A stretch of 64,000 bases of DNA, taken from positions 60,630,817-60,694,816 of the forward strand of contig JAHLJT010008756.1 in the NCBI GenBank assembly GCA_031308135.1, written 5' to 3'. Every line of letters begins with the position of its first letter. Position 1 is the first letter of the stretch. A model generated the notes under the pieces. That model saw nothing but the letters and a program-made list of their open reading frames with translations. It was not told where the DNA came from and did no database searches. This document shows, piece by piece, positions 55,551-64,000 of the stretch. The DNA comes from Acheta domesticus. Taxonomy: Eukaryota; Arthropoda; Insecta; Orthoptera; Gryllidae. Both the position numbers and the translations under genes were made by a program.

Positions 55551-57779
55551 GAAGATTCTGAAAACAAAAATTGAACATGAATAATATCATAAATCTCTTA
55601 TTACTGTTCCGAAGGCAATTTACAATCGCACTGTAAATATAGATTCTACATGAATATTTGTACACGAGTTGTTATATTTACGATAAAACAACATCTGCTG
55701 CATGAGAATGATAGAGGTTTCAGCAGAAATGCATTTGCTCCTTCATCTAATGCATCAAGCTACGTCTGGGAGCGTTTTCTGTGAAGATTTATAATGTATC
55801 ACATTGATTGATGGATGAATGCACTTCTCCCAGATTCCCACTTCTCTCGCGTATATGGATTCCCCTAAACAATTTCTCTTTACCAATGTTTCCCCAAGTT
55901 CTTAAGGCCAAATGGGTACGTGCAAAACAAGAATCTAGAGGTTTTAGTGACAATTGACACTCAGAAACGAAAAATAACACCAAACTATTCATACTACGTT
56001 GGATAGTTACTGGAATTCTTGTCACTGTCTTCTCGTTTTGTATCATTCTGACTCACAATAATTAATGTTACGATTACAGCAATGAACCTGCTGTAACGTA
56101 GTTTAAAAACATCAATCGCAAATTATTTCAACAACTCATCGGACTAATGAGTTTTGACTAGCAATTAAGAGAAAGAAACAATGTGATTACGGAGCATTAT
56201 ATCTATACCAGCAAGAACAAGTAGCCATAAAGATTCACATTTACAATAAATGTAAAGCACGTATTTCAATGTAATTATTAGAGCATAATATTTTACCTTT
56301 AACGATCACTTTAAAATTTACTCCCACTTAATGCACTCGAAACGTCTTACAGGTGTGATATTGTATTGGTTGCACGGAAGGTAGCCCGTCTCCTAGCAAT
56401 ACGGCACTTTAAACTTCACAAAAGCATTTGTAAGATCTCTACAGAGATCGATTCTCGGGGACTAATCACCTATTCACCACGCTGTGGACGTAGGCTGCAT
56501 ATCGTATGTAATCGATTATCCTTCGAGACCACTTTTAATATTCCATCTCACTCAGGTTCCACTACACGTCATGTGGTTTGTTTTATGGGCTGCAATACTG
56601 CGAGACGCACTGGGATGAACCCTTCTCCTTGTATCTCTCTGGGTCTGCAACGCGTTATACTTTCGTGTGCGGCGCGTTGCCTACACGTGCGGCGCCTCTC
56701 CGTAGGGGCAGCTGCACCGGCGCGGCCGCCGACCCCGCCCCGCTCCGCTCCACGGAGATGAAGTCAAGTTATCGAGCAGGGGGAGGGGGGCGAGGGAAAA
56801 GGCTACGCGGAAGTTGCAAGACGGAGGCAAGATTTAACTGAGGCGGCGTGCGGGAGAAGGATCTTCCTAGTGTTGACGTCATTTTTCGTTGCTGCTAATG
56901 AAGGAGTGCGTCACTTGACTTCGATGTGGACCAGATATTGGGTTCACCTTTTTTGTCTTTCCTGCGCGGTTCCTGATGTGACAATAAAAATATTTACAAT
57001 GTTTCTTCCCAATGAAAGAGTCAAAATATACTGAAAGTGCTCGAACAACTATTTTATTCACAATGCACAATTCCTTCCATTTTGCATATTCTAAGACAAT
57101 GAGGCCTACAATGAACAGCCTACACGTTGACTTATCAATGTTAATGAAACTACACCAGGTAGAGCATGTTTCATAATATTACTGTTCGTAAGATAAATAA
57201 CAAGCATTTATGTACTCTTACGACTTCCCTGGCACACACAAATACAGATACACACATGCAATAGTGTTCAGGTGGAAGAATAAATGTGAATAAAAATGAG
57301 TGATGAACTTAATGCAAACAACACTATATGCAGAACTAAATCTTATATAAAAATATGTCAAGATCTAGCATGAGTACTAAAGAGATAATTCCATTTTCCT
57401 CAAATTATCTTCAACACACAAAAACTCGATTAAGTTAATTGGTGTTAAGAGAACCCTAATAGAATTAAAGCCTCACTATCCGATCCACTCAATTCCCTCT
57501 TGACCTCCGGGATGCTCAGCCACATCAACGACGAGACGAAAGCAAACCACAAGTGGGCGGTGGCCATCGAAGCGGTCGGTGAGTGGAAAGGATGCGTGAA
57601 TGAGATAGAACAATTTGCTCAACAACGTCCGACATGGGGATGAGAATGAATGGATATGAAGTACAAGGTAACTGAGATAAATACAACGCAAAGGACGGTG
57701 GGAAAGAGAGTGCTAGAAAGAAGGAGGTACAGAACGGGGAAGGTAGAGTGATAAGAGCAAGGGAGGAAATGAGAGATAT
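55551..57779. other. AT-rich DNA with a small GC islet, no gene seen
   Basis: 56680-56850 is GC-rich; the rest is AT-rich. Frames up to about 130 codons have no recognisable domain. Confidence 0.35.
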
Positions 57780-58199
57780 GGGAGACGGCGGATGGGAGAC
57801 GGCGGATGGGAGACGGCGGATGGGAGACGGCGGATGGGAGACGGCGGATGGGAGACGGCGGATGGGAGACGGCGGATGGGAGACGGCGGATGGGAGACGG
57901 CGGATGGGAGACGGCGGATGGGAGACGGCGGATGGGAGACGGCGGATGGGAGACGGCGGATGGGAGACGGCGGATGGGAGACGGCGGATGGGAGACGGCG
58001 GATGGGAGACGGCGGATGGGAGACGGCGGATGGGAGACGGCGGATGGGAGACGGCGGATGGGAGACGGCGGATGGGAGACGGCGGATGGGAGACGGCGGA
58101 TGGGAGACGGCGGATGGGAGACGGCGGATGGGAGACGGCGGATGGGAGACGGCGGATGGGAGACGGCGGATGGGAGACGGCGGATGGGAGACGGCGGAT
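57780..58199. repeat. 14-bp minisatellite, exactly 30 identical units (GGGAGACGGCGGAT)
   Basis: 420 bp of the 14-mer with no visible variant. It is entered from GAGAGATATG and left into GGGAGATGACGGGAG. Since 14 is not a multiple of three and the unit has no stop in any phase, all frames stay open, giving repeat proteins such as MGDGGWETADGRRR. These are artefacts. Confidence 0.97.
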
Positions 58200-58610
58200 G
58201 GGAGATGACGGGAGAGAAGAGAGGGGGCGGAAGCATGCGAGGGCTGAGTGCAGCGAAGCGAGCGGGCGGGCGGCCGGCTGCGGCCGAGAGCCCCCACTCG
58301 TGTGATTGCTCGCTTGTTGCCGCAGGTAAACAGAGGGCGCTCGAGTGTCCCGGCCCGGGGAGCAATCTCTCACGCGCTGCAACCCTTCCCCCGCCCCGGT
58401 GATCTTTCGCCCGTATTTCATTACCCAGGGGCGCGACCGCCCCGCGGGTGCGCGGCCGCCTGCGCCTCTCGCTCCGCTGGCTGCGCCGGGGCATCGGCAT
58501 TCCGAAACTCTGTCCGAATCGGGGAATGCTTTGAGCGGCGTTGTGTCGATGCGTCGCCTACCCCTCCCCCCCTCCCACCCCTCCTCACCCCTACGCGAGT
58601 TCGAAGACTC
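58200..58610. other. GC-rich CpG island
   Basis: CpG-dense DNA directly after the minisatellite, ending in a C-rich run (about 58560-58600). No gene recognised. Confidence 0.45.
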
Positions 58611-59489
58611 TGAAAAGGAAACTTTACACTCAGAGAGAATGCCCGGTCTCGCTAATCAAACCTTCTCCTCTGCATTTTCGCTGGAACTGCATTTTCTGGA
58701 GGAAAACCACTTAAAAGGAAAGCTCTTGAATGTAAGCATGTTGACTCTTCTTTTTGCATGTTTTGGGTTACTTGCATATATCTTCAAAACGCTTCACTGT
58801 TTTATTTATTTATGTATAACACTTAACACAATGTAATTTTTGGAACATGCAAAACATGTTTTCTCTTCAGAAGGAAAACAACGAATTATCTCAGCTTTTA
58901 CCTCCTGCTTCGTCTGAAAAGTGCTCCGTAAACTGCATATGGTCATTGAAAAAAAAATGCTATGAAAATAGTTATTAATGCAGTGAAACAAGGATACAAA
59001 GTTAATGTCCATTACTGTAGCATTTGTATCCTCTATTGAAGCACTAACAATTTATTTTCCAATGTTATATTTCCAGAACACAAATGGCTTGCGTTATAAT
59101 TTAAAATTCCCTTTCAATGACAAAAAACTTCTTCAGAATGATTTTTTGTAACTGAACAGGTTTTACGGAAAAAAATATTTTTAATTCCAGGTTGATGCAA
59201 TTTACTAAATAGTTAGGAAAAAAATGACTATAGTTTTTCATTTTAAAATTCTTTTCAGCACTTCTACTTCTTTACTATTTTACTTTTCTCCATTAAAACA
59301 AAATGTTTTGTCATATAAAAGCCTATTTTTATTATGATGTAAATTTAATCAAAACTCAATTTTGCATATTTTCAATCTCACTAATACTCGTAAACTGATA
59401 TTACATTCCTAGCCCGAATATCTACGAAACATTTTCACATTCCCTGTCACCTTATTAGGCGCAAATACGGTCGGAAATATGTTCCGCAG
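58611..59489. other. AT-rich DNA, nothing recognised
   Basis: No feature seen. Confidence 0.35.
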
Positions 59490-59605
59490 TCGGTAAAGAA
59501 ATCCAAATTGTGATTGTGCTACTGAGTAACAAGTATTTTTAATAATTAATTTTGTTCAAAGAATTGGTAGCACCAACAGGGATTCGAACCGGGGCCTCCT
59601 GGAAA
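59490..59605 (-). mobile_element. SINE3 copy, reverse, 5'-truncated
   Basis: On the minus strand, box-B-like CCCCGGTTCGAATCCCTGTT (59577-59596), a tRNA-like 3' end TTGGTGCTACCA, and the body TTTGAACAAAATTAATTATT (59543-59562), shared with the plus-strand copy next to it. Box A is missing. Confidence 0.7.
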
Positions 59606-59620
59606 CGGATTAAAGGATTG

Positions 59621-59765
59621 GTTGTCCCAACAGCTTAGTGGTTAGAGCATCCGAGCGTAAAGCAGGAGGTCCGGGTTCGAATCCCGGTTGGGGTGACCAG
59701 TGGGCGGAAGATAGGATGTTTGAACAAATTTAATTATTGAAAGCATATTCGTACTCATTATACCT
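59621..59765 (+). mobile_element. SINE3 copy, forward, with intact tRNA-like head
   Basis: 72-nt tRNA-like fold at 59624-59695. Acceptor arms GTCCCAA and TTGGGGT pair with G:U wobbles, the D arm is GCTTAGTGGTTAGAGC, and the T arm is CCGGG TTCGAAT CCCGG. The anticodon arm pairs poorly and position 33 is not T, so it is not a credible working tRNA. The body TTTGAACAAATTTAATTATT (59719-59738) is shared with the neighbouring reverse copy. Confidence 0.75.
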
Positions 59766-60205
59766 CGTACATTATCTTAAGGCAATTTGGAATACCTCAA
59801 ATATATAACTTAATTATCAGTGCTGTTTAACGGGGGCATCTGAGACAGACGGATGCGTGTGTTTCTGGGCCAAACATTTTCCCAGGGCGAAGCGGGGGGG
59901 AGGGGTGGGAAAGGTGTCCTCTTCCCAGCGCAGGCTAATTGCCGGGCGCCCCGGGGCGCCGCGTGCCCTTTGCGTGCCCCCTGCGCCGCAAAAAGCCCCC
60001 AAGGACTCGCACCAATTAGCTGGCAGCGCGTTCGTTAGCCCCCCCCCCTGCCTCGCTCCGCCCCTTCAGCTCTCTCGCAGGGCGGCCCGGCCCTTTGCGC
60101 TCCCAGTCCTCCACCCTTTTCCACCCATCCGGTCCCTTTTTATCCGCATCCTGTTTATTCTCATCTTTTCTTCCAATACGTCTTCGCCTCGCCCTCATTC
60201 TTCAC
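59766..60205. other. GC-rich lead into the 18-bp array
   Basis: 59870-60100 is GC-rich (GCAGGCTAATTGCCGGGCGC, 59931-59950). 60100-60205 is pyrimidine-rich and contains one degenerate array unit (CCTCATTCTTCAC). Confidence 0.5.
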
Positions 60206-62114
60206 CACGCCTTCGTTCTTCACCACGCCTTCGTTCTTCACCACGCCTTCGTTCTTCACCACGCCTTCGTTCTTCACCACGCCTTCGTTCTTCACCACGC
60301 CTTCGTTCTTCACCACGCCTTCGTTCTTCACCACGCCTTCGTTCTTCACCACGCCTTCGTTCTTCACCACGCCTTCGTTCTTCACCACGCCTTCGTTCTT
60401 CACCACGCCTTCGTTCTTCACCACGCCTTCGTTCTTCACCACGCCTTCGTTCTTCACCACGCCTTCGTTCTTCACCACGCCTTCGTTCTTCACCACGCCT
60501 TCGTTCTTCACCACGCCTTCGTTCTTCACCACGCCTTCGTTCTTCACCACGCCTTCGTTCTTCACCACGCCTTCGTTCTTCACCACGCCTTCGTTCTTCA
60601 CCACGCCTTCGTTCTTCACCACGCCTTCGTTCTTCACCACGCCTTCGTTCTTCACCACGCCTTCGTTCTTCACCACGCCTTCGTTCTTCACCACGCCTTC
60701 GTTCTTCACCACGCCTTCGTTCTTCACCACGCCTTCGTTCTTCACCACGCCTTCGTTCTTCACCACGCCTTCGTTCTTCACCACGCCTTCTTTCTTCACC
60801 ACGCCTTCGTTCTTCAGCACGCCTTCGTTCTTCAACCACGCCTTCGTTCTTCACCACGCCTTCGTTCTTCACCACGCCTTCGTTCTTCACCACGCCTTCG
60901 TTCTTCACCACGCCTTCGTTCTTCACCACGCCTTCGTTCTTCACCACGCCTTCGTTCTTCACCACGCCTTCGTTCTTCACCACGCCTTCGTTCTTCACCA
61001 CGCCTTCGTTCTTCACCACGCCTTCGTTCTTCACCACGCCTTCGTTCTTCACCACGCCTTCGTTCTTCACCACGCCTTCGTTCTTCACCACGCCTTCGTT
61101 CTTCACCACGCCTTCGTTCTTCACCACGCCTTCGTTCTTCACCACGCCTTCGTTCTTCACCACGCCTTCGTTCTTCACCACGCCTTCGTTCTTCACCACG
61201 CCTTCGTTCTTCACCACGCCTTCGTTCTTCACCACGCCTTCGTTCTTCACCACGCCTTCGTTCTTCACCACGCCTTCGTTCTTCACCACGCCTTCGTTCT
61301 TCACCACGCCTTCGTTCTTCACCACGCCTTCGTTCTTCACCACGCCTTCGTTCTTCACCACGCCTTCGTTCTTCACCACGCCTTCGTTCTTCACCACGCC
61401 TTCGTTCTTCACCACGCCTTCGTTCTTCACCACGCCTTCGTTCTTCACCACGCCTTCGTTCTTCACCACGCCTTCGTTCTTCACCACGCCTTCGTTCTTC
61501 ACCACGCCTTCGTTCTTCACCACGCCTTCGTTCTTCACCACGCCTTCGTTCTTCACCACGCCTTCGTTCTTCACCACGCCTTCGTTCTTCACCACGCCTT
61601 CGTTCTTCACCACGCCTTCGTTCTTCACCACGCCTTCGTTCTTCACCACGCCTTCGTTCTTCACCACGCCTTCGTTCTTCACCACGCCTTCGTTCTTCAC
61701 CACGCCTTCGTTCTTCACCACGCCTTCGTTCTTCACCACGCCTTCGTTCTTCACCACGCCTTCGTTCTTCACCACGCCTTCGTTCTTCACCACGCCTTCG
61801 TTCTTCACCACGCCTTCGTTCTTCACCACGCCTTCGTTCTTCACCACGCCTTCGTTCTTCACCACGCCTTCGTTCTTCACCACGCCTTCGTTCTTCACCA
61901 CGCCTTCGTTCTTCACCACGCCTTCGTTCTTCACCACGCCTTCGTTCTTCACCACGCCTTCGTTCTTCACCACGCCTTCGTTCTTCACCACGCCTTCGTT
62001 CTTCACCACGCCTTCGTTCTTCACCACGCCTTCGTTCTTCACCACGCCTTCGTTCTTCACCACGCCTTCGTTCTTCACCACGCCTTCGTTCTTCACCACG
62101 CCTTCGTTCTTCAC
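60206..62114. repeat. 18-bp minisatellite, 106 units (CACGCCTTCGTTCTTCAC)
   Basis: 1909 bp equal 106 units plus one base. I see only three departures, all within 60791-60835: a G-to-T change at 60791, a C-to-G change at 60817 and one extra A near 60835. Every other unit looks identical. Degenerate units (CACGCCCCAATCTTCAC and similar) follow to about 62165. All six frames are open or nearly so, giving FTTPSF, RSSPRL, FVLHHA, KNEGVV and RRGEER artefact proteins up to about 790 codons. Confidence 0.97.
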
Positions 62115-62605
62115 CACGCCCCAATCTTCACCACGCCCCAATTTTCACCTCTCCCCAATCTTCATTCTTGCCGTTACCTTTATGGGAAGAACGCCCGTGT
62201 CCTAGGCAAAAGAACTTGCGATGCACGAAGCGCCGGAAGACCAACGTCGTAAAGAACTTGCGGCTGCCGCTTCGCATCCGCCGCCCTCCTTCCGCCTGGA
62301 GGAGGCGCAGCTGGCAGCGAGCACCGCTTCCCCCTACCACGCCCCTCCCCGCCCCAAGCGTCGAAGCAGAGTTGGCCCGAACTACACCTGACACACGGGC
62401 AATGAATTTCACAGAATTCCGAAGGACTTACAACAATTTTACTTCCTTCCTTACTACTTCGTGATATAGAAAAAAAAGGAAAAATTTCCATTTTATTACA
62501 GAAAAGCACGTTTTGTGGATCCCTGATAATGAAAAAGTGGATCGTTCTTGATTTAATACAAAGTGCATTACTTCCTCTAACACGTTATGTATTTAAAATC
62601 TACGA
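62115..62605. other. Decayed array edge, GC-rich then AT-rich, no gene
   Basis: 62115-62165 holds degenerate 18-bp units. The frames that run out of the array to 62205 and 62464 are extensions of the artefact. Confidence 0.45.
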
Positions 62606-62609
62606 TTAG

Positions 62610-62870
62610 GCTACAGGCTTTCGCCGACCGCGGTGCCACAGCCTCTCGGCCACGGGATTCGTGTCGTTAGCGCGAAGACATCCTTTCACCGTTAACACTG
62701 GTCTTCATAACCTTAGGGTGGTCTTTCGCATCCTCACACAGCAATAGATACTAGGACATTTGTAGGGAAAGCGCACATTTATAATTTGCCTCGGCCATGA
62801 ATCAAACCCGGGGTTTGCGCCGTGGAAAACGAGCACGCTAACCAACGAGCCACCGAGGGAGGCAAACGGC
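62610..62870 (-). mobile_element. tRNA-headed SINE (SINE4), reverse orientation
   Basis: 72-nt tRNA-like fold on the minus strand at 62788-62859. Acceptor arms CCCTCGG and CCGAGGC pair at 6 of 7 positions. Box A is GTGGCTCGTTGGTTAGC and box B is GGGTTTGATTCA. The body continues to about 62610, where a second head-like string CGTGGCCGAGAGGCTGTGGC (62637-62656) suggests a dimeric head or a nested fragment. The D and anticodon arms are imperfect, so it is not called a tRNA gene. Confidence 0.65.
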
Positions 62871-63573
62871 ATCGCTAGTAGGCAATAAATGATAAAAAGA
62901 AGTGCGTGAGTAGAGATCCCCTAAGGTTTATCACGTTAGAAGAAGCGGATATTAGAGATAAAATGAATAGACGTGTGGGTGCATCCATGTAGGGCAGACT
63001 TAGCTCATCTTCCAGAACATCTTTCGTGTCAGTCCCATTGGCATTCTTTCTTCATTCCTTTGAGTATATCAGTATTGTCGTCTATAACGCACCCCGTTTG
63101 TCACTTTTCATCCTTCCACCATTCGCTGCCCCTTTCTGCTCCCACTTCCCTCACACATATGCCTCATTCGTATGACCCATTTTCTGTTACCCACTGCCCT
63201 CTCTTCCGTCTCGTGTAGTCCCGCGCACTCTGCCTGAGCCACGCACAAACAGGCAACACCAGCTGCTTTTATGTTGCTGCTTTTTTCGCTCGACTCGTGT
63301 CCATTTCACGTCCAAGTGGCTCGTCCTAATCCTAATTGCATCAGCGGGGCGTAGTTCGGGGCCGAGGCGGGGAGCGGCAGGGGGGAAAGGTGAGGGAGGG
63401 AGGACACTCGCTCCGCGATTATACGACTCGCTAATGCCCCGGAGGCGAATCCTCCCCGCTGCCGGCTTTCGAGCTTCACCCTCCCACGCGCCTGTTTCAG
63501 CCCGATATTCACTACCCCTCCAGCCCTCCATCACGCCCCCGAGTCCTCATGCTCATAGCACTCACGCCATCCA
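62871..63573. other. Pyrimidine-rich then GC-rich DNA, no gene seen
   Basis: 62990-63200 is C/T-rich and 63340-63560 is GC-rich. No domain recognised. Confidence 0.35.
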
Positions 63574-64000
63574 GCCCCCGGTCCCCGCGCCCCCGGTCCC
63601 CGCGCCCCCGGTCCCCGCGCCCCCGGTCCCCGCGCCCCCGGTCCCCGCGCCCCCGGTCCCCGCGCCCCCGGTCCCCGCGCCCCCGGTCCCCGCGCCCCCG
63701 GTCCCCGCGCCCCCGGTCCCCGCGCCCCCGGTCCCCGCGCCCCCGGTCCCCGCGCCCCCGGTCCCCGCGCCCCCGGTCCCCGCGCCCCGGCCCCGCGCTC
63801 CCGGTCCCCGCGCCCCCTGTCCCCGCGCCCCCGGTCCCCGCGCCCCCGGTCCCCGCGCCCCCGGTCCCCGCGCCCCCGGTCCCCGCGCCCCCGGTCCCCG
63901 CGCCCCCGGTCCCCGCGCCCCCGGTCCCCGCGCCCCCGGTCCCCGCGCCCCCGGTCCCCGCGCCCCCGGTCCCCGCGCCCCCGGTCCCCGCGCCCCCGGT
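63574..64000. repeat. 15-bp minisatellite (CGCGCCCCCGGTCCC), runs off the window
   Basis: About 28 units to the last base. Apart from a short variant cluster at about 63785-63822 (CGCGCCCCGGCCCCGCG, CTCCCGG, CCCCCTGTCC), the units look identical. G-quadruplex/i-motif potential is high. Confidence 0.95.

Noticed and set aside
57525..58500. Open frames with MGDGGWETADGRRR and SHPPSPIRRLPSAV repeats
   Set aside because: Product of the 14-bp array read in all phases; the flanking parts have no recognisable domain.
59624..59699. Possible functional tRNA gene
   Set aside because: Anticodon stem mispairs, position 33 is not T, and the same head with the same body recurs next to it in reverse, so it is a SINE head.
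57780..62114. Possible CRISPR-like array
   Set aside because: Units are contiguous without spacers, in a eukaryotic context; these are minisatellites.
59857..62464. Very long open frames (430-790 codons) in several phases on both strands
   Set aside because: They lie on the 18-bp tandem array, whose unit has no stop in any phase. Several phases are equally open and give different simple repeats, so no coding claim is justified.

Overview
The window looks like non-coding, repeat-dense DNA from a large arthropod genome. An insect, perhaps polyneopteran (cockroach/termite, stick insect or grasshopper type), is my best inference. The basis is tRNA-derived SINEs with an arthropod-style core, an R4/Dong-type LINE sitting in (TAA)n, Harbinger and Penelope-type remnants, a solo LTR, and AT-rich DNA broken by CpG-dense islands and minisatellites. 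I recognise no host protein-coding exon, rRNA or functional tRNA. Most long open frames come from stop-free tandem repeats or GC-rich DNA.

Layout. 1-19 kb: AT-rich DNA with GC-rich islands (1-1250, 10.1-10.7, 11.5-12.1, 13.4-14.1, 17.4-18.5 kb), three copies of one SINE family (called SINE1 here), a LINE tail at 5.2-5.46 kb and a Penelope-like palindrome at 8.8 kb. 19-31 kb: a deletion-derivative PIF/Harbinger transposon with a TAA target duplication (19182-19954), GC-rich 10-bp minisatellites at 22.9-23.4 and 29.1-29.5 kb, another tRNA-headed SINE, and a SINE1 copy split by an inverted SINE1 head (30.5-31.2 kb). 31-44 kb: a LINE C-terminal remnant, three more SINE1 copies, one of them split by a 291-bp insertion with a 9-bp target duplication, a Penelope-like inverted repeat with hammerhead-ribozyme-like motifs (37.9-38.15 kb), a 14-bp minisatellite, and a 387-bp TIR element made of TCACTGATT-type repeats (43584-43970).

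44.7-54.7 kb is the most striking part. It is a nest of R4/Dong-clade retrotransposons: a decayed 3' fragment, then two apparently full-length ~4.17-kb copies in opposite orientation. All abut (TAA)n/(ATT)n tracts, and a SINE with a (TAA)n tail plus a LINE tail lie between the arms. Both long copies carry a Myb-like N-terminal region, RT, a CCHC knuckle and a restriction-like endonuclease, but each is broken by different frameshifts or stops.

54.7-64 kb: a solo LTR with a CTGTA target duplication (55071-55545), then three highly homogeneous minisatellites: 30 x 14 bp (57780-58199), 106 x 18 bp (60206-62114) and a 15-bp array running off the window end (63574-64000). A head-to-head SINE pair (59.5-59.76 kb) and another tRNA-headed SINE (62.6-62.87 kb) lie between them. 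The elements share no cellular pathway. Their relation is one of targets and parasites: triplet-tailed elements supply (TAA)n sites that R4-type elements use, and SINEs are presumably moved by LINE machinery encoded elsewhere.
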